Below are positions 33,755 to 45,761 of a stretch of 64,000 nt of DNA, piece by piece. This stretch comes from Pictodentalium vernedei (lineage: Eukaryota > Mollusca > Scaphopoda > Dentaliida > Dentaliidae), in the NCBI GenBank assembly GCA_031216915.1, contig CM062293.1:147196285-147260284 (forward strand). The letters are read 5' to 3'. The notes beneath the pieces were generated by a model. It had not been told where the DNA came from, made no database searches, and saw nothing but the letters and a program-made list of their open reading frames with translations. The position numbers and the translations under genes are program-made. Position 1 is the first letter of the stretch. Each line of letters starts with the position of its first letter.

Positions 33755-34973
33755 CTTTGAGTCCCCGAGTGGGTCTGACTGAACCCCAAAATATTTGTTC
33801 TCATAGCACAGTGATAACGAAGGCACCCCAAAACACACTCATTCCTGTCCCAAGGTGAAAACAAAGGCACCCAAGAAGTTTCGTGAAGATCAGTTCATAA
33901 ATACGAGCTGTATAGAAGTTGTGACAAAAAACTGATCGGACCTAATTTCGGTACAAAATGGCCACTGGCAGCCATCTTGAATTTTGGACCGCACTCAGAA
34001 ACACTCGTTCTCGTCCCAAGGTGATAACAAAGGTACCCAAGAAGTTTCGTGAAGATCGGTTGATAAATACAGCCTCTAGCCCGAGCCGTGTTGACATGTG
34101 CACTTACAGTGTATCAGTAGCACTAAATAAATCAAAATTCATCTAATTTGCATAATTTCTACACGAGAAAAAAAACCCATACTCTATGTGATATATTCCA
34201 TGTTACTAAACATTCATACAAAAATTTATTCAAATCAGAACTTTCATACAGAAGTTCTGTACAAAAGACTGATTGCACTAATTCTGGTACAAACTGGCTG
34301 CTGGTGGCTATCTTGAATTTGAGACCACACCCCAAAACACTAGTTCTCATCCCACGGTGATAACAAAGGTACCCAAGAAGTTTCGTGAAGATCGGTTGAT
34401 AAATACAGCCTCTAGCCCGAGCCGTATTGACATGTGCACTTACAGTGTATCAGTAGCACCAAATAAATCAAAATTCATCTAATTCGCATAATTTCTGCAC
34501 GAGAAAAAAACCCGTATTATATGTGATGTATCCCATGGTACTAAACATTCATACAAAAAATTATTCAAATCAGAGCTTTCATGTGGAAGTTCTGCGCAAA
34601 AATCTGATTGCCCCTAATTTTGAACAAAATGGCTGCCAGCGGCCATCTTGAATTTCGGACCCAAAACACTCATTCTCGTCCCACGGTGATAACAAAGGTA
34701 CACAAAAAGTTTTGTAAAGATCGGTTCATAAATGCAGCCTCTAGCCCGAGCCATATTGGCATTTGCACTGACAGTGTTGAAAGAAACACTAAATAAATCA
34801 AAGTTAGTCCAATTTGCATAATTTAAGCACGAGAAAAAAACCGTATGATATGTGATGTATTTCATGGTACTAAACATTCATACAAAAAATTATTCAAATC
34901 AGAGCTTTCATATGGAAGTTCTGTACAAAAAACAGATTTCTGCATCGTCGGTACAAAATGGCGGCTGGCAGCC
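33750..34973. repeat. ~330-bp satellite array, left part
   Basis: The anchor aacaaaggtacccaagaag (variants) falls at about 33861, 34028, 34362 and 34691; full units are 329-335 bp. Each contains ggccatcttgaattt, ataaatacagcctctagccc, aatttgcataatttctgc and ttcataca..aagttctg. The array resumes at 39722 after the LINE insertion. Its frames (VITKVPKKF-type) look conserved only because the DNA repeats. Confidence 0.9.
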
Positions 34974-34984
34974 ATCTTGAATTT

Positions 34985-35396
34985 GAGGTTTACATCTAGG
35001 GCCACGGGCAAAAGCACGTTGAGACTTAAGGTGAACTGCCCAAGCAAAGAAGTTAAAGAAAAACTAACCAAGAATGGAGTAACTATTAACGGCAGAAAAC
35101 ATATGGTAGAGGAGTATAGAACTGCCCCTCCACCCATCCAGTGCCATAAGTGCCAAAAATTCGGGCACTTAGCCAATAAATGCAGGGGGAATCTGACCTG
35201 CATGAGATGTGGAGGCAATCATCTCACACAGCCATGCAAGTCAGACTCTCCACTATGCCCTAATTGCAAAGGGGACCATGTAAGCAATTATCGCGGGTGT
35301 CCCCACTACAAAAAAGTCAAACAAAACACCGAGTTAAAAAAACTTAACTTAAAAAATCCTGACAGTGCTTCCTCCCCCACACAATCTGTTCCTTAG
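34985..35396 (+). pseudogene. LINE ORF1 (gag-like), C-terminal part with CCHC zinc knuckles
   Basis: ORF1 proteins of Jockey-type LINEs bind element RNA. The frame enters from the insertion border and reads RLKVNCPSKEVKEKL, then three cysteine clusters: CHKCQKFGHLANKC (CCHC), CMRCGGNHLTQPC (CCHC) and CPNCKGDHVSNYRGC, ending at a TAG at 35394-35396. The N-terminal half is missing because the copy is 5'-truncated, so the first part of the frame (before 34985) belongs to the satellite. No break is seen in the remaining part. Function is from family knowledge; the zinc knuckles are directly visible. Confidence 0.9.
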
Positions 35397-35593
35397 TTGC
35401 GGGAGCATTGTTCACCGTACTAAACAAACACATGAGTACCAGCCTATCAGATATCTGTCAAGATGTTAGCCGGTCAGCGTCCCGGCTTTTCAAAACACAG
35501 ATATCCGACTCCGTAATTAAAGCCGCAATCAACACCCAATAAGGCCGCCAATAAACCTCTAACAAAACACCGTAATTAAACTACAACCCCATC

Positions 35594-38283
35594 ATGAATA
35601 AGATACAAATAGCCGTGTGGAACGCTAGAAGCATTAACAATAAAAAACTTCAGATCAGCCGATACTTCGAAGACACAGACATTATCTGTATCTGCGAAAG
35701 TTGGCTCCAACCCAGCAAAAATTTCTCAGTAAGTGGGTTCAGCACTATTAGAAGAGACCGACTAACCACCACAGGTGGCGGCGTCGCTCTTCTAATAAAA
35801 CAGAACATCAAAACCAAAACCATAAAAACTAATCACCTCGATGCAGAGGTGATTGCTACTGAAATCACTGTTGACAATAAAAACATCGCAATTGTTTGTT
35901 ATTATAACAACCCAAGCAAAATTGTTTCTGACACTGTCTTTGAATTCTTTACGAGGAAATACAAACACTGCATTTTCCGCGGCGACTTCAATGCCAAACA
36001 TCTGTACTTTGGCGGCAATAAAACTACCCCCAACGGTGAAGCCCTCCTTGAAATCACAAACAAACATAACCTTCATGTGATTATGAATGACAGCTCAGCA
36101 ACTTATATCAGTAACAACCCATCATTCTCATCCGAAATCCTCGATCTAATTATCGCCAGTGACTCCCTGATAAACCACATCGATGACCACTGGGTCGGCG
36201 ATGATGACTTAGGCAGCGACCACCTCCCGGTCCATGCCTCCCTGCAGTTAGGAAATGGCCCACTCAGGTACCCCCCCACTCTCCGCAGAAACTTCATGAA
36301 AATTAATTGGAACCTCTACCTCGACATCATTGATGTCAAACTCACTGACTCCCCCCCATCCAATGCAGTGGAACTAGAAACCCAATGCGAGAGCATTGAG
36401 AAAATCATTAACTCAACCTTAAATGAAATATGCCCAAAAGAGGAAGTACGCCCCTGGAGAAACACTATCTCAGGCGAGATTCTGTCACTTATCAAATCTT
36501 AACCGAAAGCTCTTCACGCTCTCAAAAAAGAAACTGACCCCAGCAAGAAATCTGAACTCAAAAAAACATACAACCGCCTTCACGGCGAAGTCAAAGAAGC
36601 CCTCAAAGCCGAAAAACAAGCCAGCTGGGAAAAGGCAACAGCCAACCTAAATGGGACCCAAGATGCTAAAAAATTCTGGGACTCTTTCAAAATTGTTACT
36701 GGGCAAAAAAACAAGGGCGGTAAAGCCGCGGCTAAACCTCTTTCACTCGCACCAACAAAGAGAAGGCCGGCACCTTTGCCGACCTCCTAAGAAAAACGCA
36801 TCGCCCATATCAAGGCACGGGCATTGATGATGCCGTCATCAACATGATTGATGACTTCATCAATGAACACCCTGATATCTACCGTGACCCCAATTTCGAT
36901 AACGGGCCAGAAGATGGGGACGATGATGACCTTGTCACCCCCATCACCAATGACGAAATCATTAATGTCATAAAAAAATGCAAAAACTCCTCCTCACCCG
37001 GTGAAGACGAAGTAAGCTACAAAATTCTAAAACAAAGCCCAAACTCCCTAATCGAAAAACTAAACAAACTATTCAACGCATGCCTCACCCATGGCTACTT
37101 TCCCAAATGCTGGAAAAAAGTCATCGGTGTCATGATACCAAAACCCGACAAGGACCCCAGCCTGCTCAGCTGCATTGGTAAGACATTCGAACGAATCCTT
37201 ACCAATTGGTTCAGAGGGCACCTTGAAGACATCAACTTCTTCAATAAATGGCAAAGAGCCTATAGAAACCGTAAAGAAGGCATCGAACATGTCTACCGAT
37301 TAGTCACCCAAATGAAAACCGCTATCAACAATCAGCAAATAGGCACGGCAGTCCTGTTAGATGTCGAAAAAGCATTTGACTCTGTTTGGCATAATGGAAT
37401 GCGCTACAAATTATCAAAAATGAGACTCCCCATGAAACTGCTCAGATTACTATCCTCTTTCTTAAATGATCACGAAATTAAAGTCAGAGTGAACAATGAA
37501 ATGTCTGACAGTGTCCCCCTTGAAGCAGGCACCCCCAAGGATCCATCCTAAGCCCCCTCCTTTACATCTTTTTCGTAAACGACCTTAGCTTCTCCGAGGA
37601 TCGCGTTCAAGTTTCCCAATTCGCGGATGATAAGGGCCTCTGGGACTCTGACAATACGGCTAATCTGCTCCAAAAACCCCTGCAACGTGCTCTCGATGAG
37701 CTTGAACAATGGTGTGCCAAATGGAGAATGAAGCTAAACGCCAATAAAACCCAACGAATCACCTTTACTCGCAAGATAAGTAAACGGGACTTTGACCTAA
37801 AACTTATGGATAACACCTTCCCAGAGTGCAAGGAAGCGAAATTCCTGGGCATCACCATTGATCAAAAACTTCCTTCAACAAACATACCGACGACGTGGCG
37901 AAAAAAGCCACCAAACGCATTAACTTACTGAAAATGCTTAAGGGAACTTCTTGGGGAGCCAACCAGTCCACCCTACTCAAACTATACAAAGCCTTTGTCG
38001 CCCAGTACTCGAATACGGTGCAATCATTCTAACTGACCTCAATCAAACTAATATGGGAAAACTCCAGAAGGTCCAAAATCACGCGCTTAGAGTTGCCCTC
38101 CGCGCCCCATGGGACACACCCATTAAAACACTCCACGACAGGGCCGATATCCCCACTATTAAAGACCGCCTAGCCACCCTGGCTGCAAAAAATCATGACC
38201 GGTTAGCCGACAGCGAACTAATCTCCAAACTTGGAGCCATTTGCGAAAGCCGACAAAAGCCCAAAAATTGCAATCAAAACTAA
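35594..38283 (+). pseudogene. LINE ORF2: apurinic-like endonuclease plus reverse transcriptase, broken
   Basis: ORF2 nicks the target and copies the element RNA there. The frame starts at MNKIQIAVWNARS (35594). Endonuclease motifs: ICESWL, GGGVALLIK, FRGDFNAKH and SDHLPVHA. A TAA ends this frame at 36500-36502, before the polymerase. The polymerase continues in other frames: ISLL-type region reduced to SLLSCIGKTFERIL (about nine codons of the usual preceding stretch are gone), motif A LLDVEKAFDSVWH (37360-37395), a one-base insertion at GTPK..GSILSPLLY (near 37533), motif C QFADDKGLW (37617-37643), and the C-terminal VLEYGAIIL, MGKLQKVQNHALRV. It ends at 38281-38283. At least three disabling changes. 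Confidence 0.9.
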
Positions 38284-38303
38284 GACCGCTCGAAAAAACT
38301 AGG

Positions 38304-38654
38304 GAACGAGAAGGTGAACTAACAGGCAGAAAAACAGCTTAACTGTGGCCTTCTACCAGAAAGGGCTGCCTTCACCGACTCAACTAAAATTACATCAGGA
38401 TTAAATATTGTTAAAAAACTAAATAAATAGGGAATGAGAAGGTGAACAAACAGGCAGAAAAACAGCTTAACTGTGGCCTTCTACCAGAAAGGGCTGCCTT
38501 CACCGACTCAACTAAAATTACATCAGGATTAAATATTGTTAAAAAACTAAATAAATAGGGAATGAGAAGGTGAACAAACAGGCAGAAAAACAGCTTAACT
38601 GTGGCCTTTTACCAGAAAGGGCTGCCTTCACCGACTCAACTAAAATTACATCAC
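38304..38654 (+). repeat. 128-bp tandem repeats in the LINE 3' region
   Basis: Copies start gaa(c/t)gagaaggtgaac at 38304, 38432 and 38560: exact 128-bp spacing, the third copy ending after ~95 bp. Each contains ggcagaaaaacagcttaact and ctgccttcaccgactcaac. A further weak echo (aacaggcagattaacagctt) is at 38929. A G run follows at 38686-38697. Confidence 0.9.
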
Positions 38655-39721
38655 GATTGGATACTGCAGATCTCGTTTCCGGCTGGGGGGGGGGGGGCTC
38701 GGCCCACACAGGACGTTCACGATACCAGGTGAGAGCACTTTGTGTGGGCTGGGCCTCCCCGGCTGGAGGTGGGATTTGCAGTGTTTAATCATGATCCAAA
38801 ATAAACTCAAACTAATCTAAATATGGTCGAAACCAGCGAAGGGCATAACAGAAACATCCTTGAGTGTGGTTTAGTGTCTAAACCTGTTACCCTCCCGCTA
38901 CAAACTCACTATCACCCTATGTAGGTGATCTAACAGGCAGATTAACAGCTTAACTATGATCACAATTAAAACATAATGTGCGACTTTCATCTTTTTATTT
39001 TTTACATATTCTAATGAAAACTAATTCTGCCTTCTTCTTTTAAGCAGGTACACAGAAGATGCTTTTTGACCAGCACCCTAATAACCGCTATGGACAGTCC
39101 AACCGTTATAGAAACGATAACCCCCATGGTTCCTGAACATCCTCCACTCCATCCCTAAAAGTGGTCAACCACTTTAAGGGAGGCGAGCGTTGGTCCTGCA
39201 TCCCGCCTCTGCCCCTTTTTGTAAGCGCATCCTTTTGTCCCAACCCATTAGGATTACAATGCAGGCCTACCCCCGAACCAGGGAAGTTCAGGTCTTCTTC
39301 TTGGTGGTCCCTGAAAGGGGTCGTTGTTGTTTCCTTCAAAAACATCCTATCAAACAGAGACAGCCTGAGGCAGATTATACTTGCCAGTGATGGCCTTCAC
39401 TTATAATCATCTCCGAAGTGGCAGACTATACTTGCTCGAAAATCTAGATCGACTGCACCCTCGGGGAGAGGTAGTACCTTTGTGAGAGGACCCAACCTCC
39501 CACACTGGGCCTCACCGGAGGGTTCAACCGACATCAGTCAACGAGATCGCCACGCCGCAACAGGAGACACCTGCCGAGTACCAGAACCTTTTCCTCCTTC
39601 AACACACCTAGACAAGTGACAGCCAATCATATACAGTTACCGAGGGTTGAAAGGGGCTTGTTCCCCATACCATCCCTGCATGCCTCCGGCACGCAAAATC
39701 ATTTCATTCGATCTTGAATTT

Positions 39722-41230
39722 CGGACCGCACCCAAAAACACTCGTTCTCGTCCCACAGTCATAACAAAGGTACCCAAGAAGTTTCGTAAAGATCGGTTCA
39801 TAAATACGGCCTCTAGCCCGAGCCGTATCCAATTGTTGACGAATGGACAGATGGCCAGACGGACGACAGGCTATTACAAAAGCTCAAAATTGGCTTCGCC
39901 AAAGTTGAGCTAAAAATGTAATACACACAATTCCCATAAATATGACTGCCAACAGACATTTTGAATTTTTAGCCGAGTCCCAAAGCACTCGTTACCATCT
40001 CATGATGATAACAAACGTAGTCCTAGAAGTTCTGTACAAAAAAATTATTGCACCTAATTTCAGTATAAAATGGCTGTCAGCAGCCATCTTGAATTTCAGA
40101 CCGCATCCAAAAACTCTTGTTCCTGTCCCAAGGTGATAACAAAGGTACCCAAGAAGTTTCGTGAAGATCGGTTCATAAATACAGCCTCTAAATTGACATA
40201 TGCACTTACTGTGTATAAGTAGCACTGAATAAAACAAAGTTCATCTAATTTGCATAATTTCTGCATGAGAAAAAAACCTTTATTATATGTGATGTATTCC
40301 ATGTTACTAAACATTCATTCAAAAATTTATTCAAATCAGAACCTTCATATAGAAGTTCTGTACAAAAAACTAATTGTACCTAATTTTGGTACAAAATGGC
40401 CACTGGCAGCCATCTTGAATTTCGGACCGCACCCAAAAACAATCGTTCTCGTCCCAAGGTGATAACAAAGGTACCCAAGAAGTTTCGTGAAGATCGGTTC
40501 ATAAATACAGCCTCTAAATTGACATATGCACTTGCTGTGTATAAGTAGCACTGAATAAATCAAAGTCCATCTAATTTGCATAATTTCTGCACAAGAAAAA
40601 AACCTGTATTATATGTGATGTATTCCATGTCACTAAATATTCATACAAACATTTATTCAAATCAGAACTTTCATACAGAAGTTCTGTACAAAAAACTGAT
40701 TGCACTAATTTTGGTTCAAAATGGCTGTAGGTGGCCATCTTGAATTTCGGACCGCACCCAAAAACACTTGTTCTCGTCCCACAGTGATAACAAAGGTACC
40801 CAAGAAGTTTCGTAAAGATCGATTCATAAATACGGCCTCTAGCCCGAGCCGTATAGAAGTTGTGTACAAAAAACTGATTGTACCTAATTTGGGTACAAAA
40901 TGGAAAACTGTGGAGTGGAACCTGAACAAACATCCTGTTGATTTCAAAATGGCAGCCGGCACGGAGACACAAATTTTGACATCAAAGCTGTAGAGGAGTT
41001 TCAGAAGAATTGACTCATTTACACATGTTAACCTATAGAGCTCGCTTCCGAACGGGCTTCGCCCATTCTGTGGGCATTCGCTAATAAAGGTACCCAAGAA
41101 GTTTTGTGAAGATCGGTTCATAAATACAGCCCCTAGCCTGAGCCATATTGACATGTGTACTTTTATACTGTGTATAAGTAGCACTGAATAAATCAAAGTT
41201 CATCTAATTTGCATAATTTCTGCACGAGAA
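39722..41230. repeat. ~330-bp satellite array, right part
   Basis: The anchor aacaaaggtacccaagaag is at 39762, 40138, 40464, 40789 and 41085; regular units are 325-326 bp, with one shortened and one enlarged unit. A cagatggccagacggacgac stretch is at 39848. The last unit includes a segment unlike the others (gcgtttcc-free block 40890-41080 with cgaacgggcttcgcccattc). Confidence 0.85.
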
Positions 41231-41759
41231 CCATGTTACTTCCAATTTATCACAAAAACTTGTAGTGTTGTCTGCCTTTCAAGAGTATGGTTAAACATCT
41301 AGCCAAGAGATGACAGTCTCCTGCAATTCACTGCCTTGCAAAATCGGTTATTTACATTTTCTATTAAGACTACATTTTGGTGGGTACTGGTTGTCTGTAA
41401 CCAGTCTTCTGTTTCAAAGCAGTTGATATGTAAAAGAATATTGCAGTCATAGATTTGTAAAGAAAGCAATTATATTTTATTCCTTACCAAACTCAAAAGC
41501 TGAATGCCACCAGAATATTTGAAATATAAATATCAGCTCTTTACAATTCACGTACATTGTGACCTCTTCAATTAGTTAATGGAAATATTAATTATTTTCC
41601 AAATTAATATTCCCAATGAGTGAAAGAGCTGTAAAAATGTAAATCATTATTCCACCCATCACCAGAAGATATAACTTCAGGAACCGACCTGAGCATTTAA
41701 AAATAAGAGCCAGGCTTGGAGTCTACTTTTGAAAAATTAGAAGTTGGATTTAATTCCTA
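41231..41759. other. No gene recognised
   Basis: AT-rich spacer with short frames only. Confidence 0.4.
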
Positions 41760-42007
41760 ATTGGTAGAGAGCTAAATTATTGTTGGTTGTCAAAATTTGT
41801 TCATGTGTTTGCCTTTTTACAATTTAATTTAAGGGAAAGTGCCTATATTGGCACTCTTCCATAAATTGTAACAAGGCAAATCCTCACAGATGATATAATT
41901 TCACTTCAAACATAATACGAAGTACATTTACAGAACAAGAAGTCTGTAAGTTGCAGCACCTTCACCCCAATAAAGAGCCCAAATATGTGCTTCAAGCACT
42001 CTACCCA
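41760..42007. mobile_element. Worn TTAA element, CTGGTAGAGTGC family
   Basis: The left end ttggtagagagctaaatt and right end caagcactctaccc, followed by attaac, are inverted. A central hairpin sits at 41818-41875 (gggaaagtgcctatattggc and its inverse). Confidence 0.65.
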
Positions 42008-42011
42008 TTAA

Positions 42012-42544
42012 CTGCAGATACCAGTATATTACTTTTTGATAATGATCTCTTCTTGTTGGGATACTTTCAGCTGTGCAGGACACACAATTGTGCATTTAAT
42101 TACTTTCTTTTTTGGGGCATAATTAAGTAGTTTCTCAAATGATTGAAAAATATATTTATTACCCCACAATATCCATTCAATTTCACAAGAGATTCTAGTC
42201 ATGTTTTAGCTGCCCAAGTAACCAGAGGAGGATATGGGGGTCTTACAGTTAGATGCCAACTTAGAAGGCTATATTTAAAATTCATGAGTTAAATCAAAAT
42301 TTTAAGAGTCAAATTCACACTGGCAACTTACTAGGTCGGTCCCTGTATAACCCCCAGTCCATATTGATGATAAAGCGTATAACCCCAGCACCTTAGTAAA
42401 GCATCTGAAATATTTAAACACTTACAACCATATCCTTTGTTATGAGTTAGTGTACATGTAAAGATATTTAAATCAGTAAATAAATCACTTTACTAGAAAA
42501 TGACATTAATATAGTTTCATACATAAAACATACACCAAACCATA
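42012..42544. other. No gene recognised
   Basis: AT-rich spacer, no repeat matched elsewhere in the window. Confidence 0.4.
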
Positions 42545-42548
42545 TTAA

Positions 42549-42780
42549 CCCTTTACCTGACGTAACGTTCAAAACCGGCCAGCGCTATTCTAAAAAATCG
42601 CCAATTAATTTTCATTTTTTGTCTCAAAAACATAGGTTATGACACCTCGTTGGAATGAGCTCGATGAGCTTGTACCAAAAAGGGGTCATAACCTATGTTT
42701 TTGAGACAAAAATGAAAAAAATTAGTTTTTTCAAGAATTTTGTTTGCAAGTGTCGTCTGCTTTTCATGTTAGGTAAAGGG
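42549..42780. mobile_element. TTAA fold-back element, CCCTTTACC family (232 bp)
   Basis: TTAA at 42545-42548 and 42781-42784. Ends CCCTTTACCTGACG and CATGTTAGGTAAAGGG; central palindrome ataggttatgacacctcgtt plus inverse. Its arms run in the opposite order to the copy at 26867. Confidence 0.9.
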
Positions 42781-42784
42781 TTAA

Positions 42785-43043
42785 CTGGTTGAGTGCTAAA
42801 TTATTTTTCAATGGTGATTTGTAACACAAGTATTTTTTTAAAAGATTCTATTGTTACTTGCAAAGGGAGATTTTGCATTTTAATAACTGGTTTGTTACAA
42901 ATTGAATTGTAACAAAACAATTTAATAAAAATATTTTTGTTCTACCGCTGAGCAACGATCAAGCTAGTGTGTGCGGTGTAAAACCAAAGTGGCTTTCAGC
43001 ACATTTCAACAGAGCCATGATAGTGGCTTCTTGCACCCAAACA
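42785..43043. mobile_element. TTAA element, CTGGTAGAGTGC family, sharing a TTAA with its neighbour
   Basis: It begins CTGGTTGAGTGCTAAATT directly at the TTAA that ends the preceding element; inner words aagattctattgttac and ctgagcaacgatcaagct match 54489-54742. The right end (ttcttgcacccaaacagc) is worn. Confidence 0.65.
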
Positions 43044-43994
43044 GCTAAAAATACCTCAATTGCTTCTACCCCTGAGGCAATTTTGAAAAACATGAGAACT
43101 TTGTGGTGGCATCTTTACTTACTTTTGCTTCAAAATGTAATTCAAGCAAACAATTATGCTGTATGCTTTTTACCTTGATTGTTGTGAGTATTCAATGCTA
43201 CCCGATAGAGTACAGGCATTCTAAAATGTGTTAGGAAAACCATGAATGGAATCTGATAAAAAAGCTTGTAAGAACACATTTCATTGGACATTATGCATCT
43301 GTGGGTATTGATGATGCAGGGATTCACGCCAACCAAAAGAAGGCTACTTTGAGCCAATGCAATGCTTTGACACAAAACAAAAGTGCCATGCAAGAAAATA
43401 AACTGCCTGCTTGAGGTGATATTTTTCTTTAAAAATCTAAGATTCCTTCACTTAATGCAAGTTTAAGTGTGGTATAAATACAGAACACAACTCAGAAAGA
43501 CAAAATCTCCAACAATTTGTTGATTCCTGCCCCCACACTCAACCCTCATTGTGTTCTGTCTTAACTCTTAACCCGCTGAGTATTTTTCAAATATTTTTCA
43601 TCAAATAAAGTCCTGGCTACTATAAAGGAATATCCACCAGCAGCATGCAAGGAGTTAATAATAACCCTTAGAGTCCAAACAGTTCTCCAGAAAATTGACA
43701 ATGTTACAGCATGTAAGTATATAGAGAATACAAACTGTTTCGGAGTCATGCCTGCTGTGTCTAATCAGTATTACACGATACAATGCCAGCACTGAAAAAT
43801 GTGCTTGGAAAACTAAGTGTCAAATTTGGCCTACATGTATAAAATTCATGTAAGAACACATCTGATTGGGCAGTATGCATCTGATTGATTTATGACATAA
43901 CTGAAATTCTTGGACACGAAACAACAATGTCACACATGAAAGTAAATAGACCACCAAAGGTGATATGTTTCTTTAAAATCTATGCTTCATTCAC
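43044..43994. other. No gene recognised
   Basis: Short frames on both strands. Two blocks (43195-43400 and 43790-43960) loosely repeat the same text, with aagaacacat.tgattgg and tatgcatctg in each, so this may be an old duplication. Confidence 0.45.
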
Positions 43995-43998
43995 TTAA

Positions 43999-44205
43999 CC
44001 CTTTACCTAACAAGAAAGGAAGACGACACTTGCAAATAATATTCCCGAATAACTAATTTTTAAAATTTTTTGAGTCAAAAAAAGCTTAGGATCTCTCATT
44101 GGAACGAGCTCTTTTCTGAGACAAAAACGAAAAATCTAATGAAAACTGAATGGTTATTTTTGTAAATACCGCTGACCGGTTTTGGCCGTTACATTGGGTA
44201 AAGGG
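43999..44205. mobile_element. TTAA fold-back element, CCCTTTACC family (207 bp)
   Basis: TTAA at 43995-43998 and 44206-44209. Ends CCCTTTACCTAACAAG and CATTGGGTAAAGGG. The right half of the central palindrome is lost after ggaacgagctc. Confidence 0.85.
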
Positions 44206-44439
44206 TTAATTCACGTTAATTGTGGTATAAACTCAGAACACAACTCAAGTAGAGTAAGTATTCTAAACTGAATACTGGTATCGGTATTAAAAACAAGTGC
44301 ACCGCCAGCGATGGATCAATATACGGCTGCCTATGAAGAAATTGCGCTTGTGAAGAAATTTTTAGTTGAACAAAAGGTCAATAATTCCTTCAAAAATAAT
44401 TGTACATTCCTGATTACGACCCATTAAACTTGAATATAT

Positions 44440-45085
44440 TGTTTTCAAGTTATTGGGTGGAGAATCAAAAGTCACCAAAACTCCCAGATGGTTGCCATGG
44501 CGGGCATATTGGACATGCCAGTATGCTGGTTATCGAAAGGAACCATCCTCTAGTCATGACTTATCAACCATAAAAACAGTATCTGTTGGATGTATTGTTT
44601 TCAAGTTATAACATGGACAAATAAAAGTTAACAGACAGACGGACGGACGGACAGGCAGATGGACATTGATGCTGGTTATTGAAAGGAACCATCTTCTAGT
44701 CATGACTAATCAACCATAAAAAAAACAGTATCTGTTGGATGTATTGTTTTCAAATTATTGCGTGGACAAACAAAAGTTAACAGATGGACAGACAGAGACA
44801 GATAGACGGATGGACGGATGGACATTGATGCTGGTTATCGAAAGGAACCATCCTCTAGTCATGACTAATCAATCATAAAAAAAACAATATCTGTTGGACT
44901 ATCAAATGGACAATCAAAAGTCCCTGAAAATCCAAGATGGCTGCCATGGTGTCCATATTGGACATGCCAGAATGCAGGATATCGAAAGGAACCATCATCT
45001 AGTCATGATTAATCAACCATAAAAAAGTAGCATCTGTTGAATTTATAGTTTTCAAGTTATCACGTGGACAATCAAAAGTCCCCGA
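44440..45085. repeat. ~150-bp tandem array, left of DIRS copy A
   Basis: The anchor gaaaggaacca is at 44535, 44681, 44840 and 44984. Units carry agtatctgttggatgtattg, caagttat and acagacggacgg runs, some with an extra tccaagatggctgccatgg block. The array continues at 51605 beyond the DIRS element. The unit at 44911-44960 preserves the unoccupied insertion sequence. Confidence 0.85.
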
Positions 45086-45129
45086 AAATCTAAATTTTAT
45101 ACTAAATTTCTTTTCTTATTATACCTACC

Positions 45130-45374
45130 ACAATTGTTTACTTCAGGCTTGCACTACAGTGGAAGTCCCTAACTCGGATAAAATACTCTCTATTTTTGTC
45201 TTTCCCAAGCAATTTGGGAAAGAAAAGTGGTGCAAAAGCACCAAGAAAAAATAAGCCAAAACTGGGCCGAGTGCAACCGGCGCAGACCCAGTACGGGACG
45301 CTCTCTCCCAAGTACAACTCCATGACTTCCGTTGCCAGTGCGCATATACCGTCTCTAAAGACTCATTCTTTTTG
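45130..45374. repeat. DIRS copy A, left inverted terminal repeat
   Basis: It pairs inverted with 51343-51585: caattgtttacttcaggctt at the outer side to aaagactcattcttttt at the inner side. The outermost 44 bases (45086-45129, aaatctaaattttata and tattatacctacc) are not matched at the other end, as expected for the extended end in this group. Confidence 0.9.
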
Positions 45375-45452
45375 AATCCGTCAACGTTAGAGTTATGTGA
45401 TCAGCGGGGAGGAAAGATTCTTTACCCGTAAAGAAGACGGGAGGGCCTCCAT

Positions 45453-45543
45453 GTAAACAATTGTGGTAGGTATAATAAGAAAGGAAATTTACTATAAAAT
45501 TTAGATTTCTTATCAACCTACTCACAATTGTTTACTTCAGGCT
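45453..45543. repeat. DIRS copy A, internal complementary region
   Basis: 45453-45508 is the inverse of the extreme left end (gtaaacaattgtggtaggta, ending tttagattt); 45506-45543 is the inverse of the extreme right end (tttcttatcaacctactcac). The two share the single TTT at 45506-45508. This is the layout proposed to template the circular intermediate in DIRS1 (family knowledge). Confidence 0.93.
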
Positions 45544-45761
45544 GAATAGACAATAGGCTGGAGGGAATCGCATAACCAACCCACACATAACCCCAGTGCA
45601 CTGGAACCGTGAAGCAGAAGGAAGAGGTCCCGAGGCTTATCAACCATAACGATTGCAATCATTGGTAAAGGACAATGAAAGGAGACATATGGGCCTGTGT
45701 GACACACAGACAGAAAAAAGGGGCAGTAACAGCACAAGGCTGAAACTGACCTTCAAGAAGC

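Larger units (their letters stand above)
34985..39710 (+). mobile_element. Jockey-like non-LTR retrotransposon, 5'-truncated (4.7 kb)
   Basis: An 11-bp target duplication, atcttgaattt, sits at 34974-34984 and 39711-39721, and removing the insert rejoins the host satellite in phase. The order is partial ORF1 with zinc knuckles, a 197-bp spacer, ORF2 with endonuclease and reverse transcriptase, and a 1.4-kb 3' region with 128-bp repeats. There is no poly-A tail at the right border. The ORF1 zinc-knuckle pattern and ORF2 layout fit the Jockey group. ORF2 is broken in several places, so this copy is dead. Confidence 0.9.

Noticed and set aside
33958-41000. Repeated protein-like frames with VITKVPKKF and SSPSRI words on the plus strand, and matching minus-strand frames
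   Set aside because: They follow the ~330-bp satellite unit, occur on both strands, lack shared starts and stops, and change frame between units.
29690-41230. CRISPR-like regular repeats
   Set aside because: Units are 150-350 bp, contiguous without unique spacers, in a eukaryotic context.
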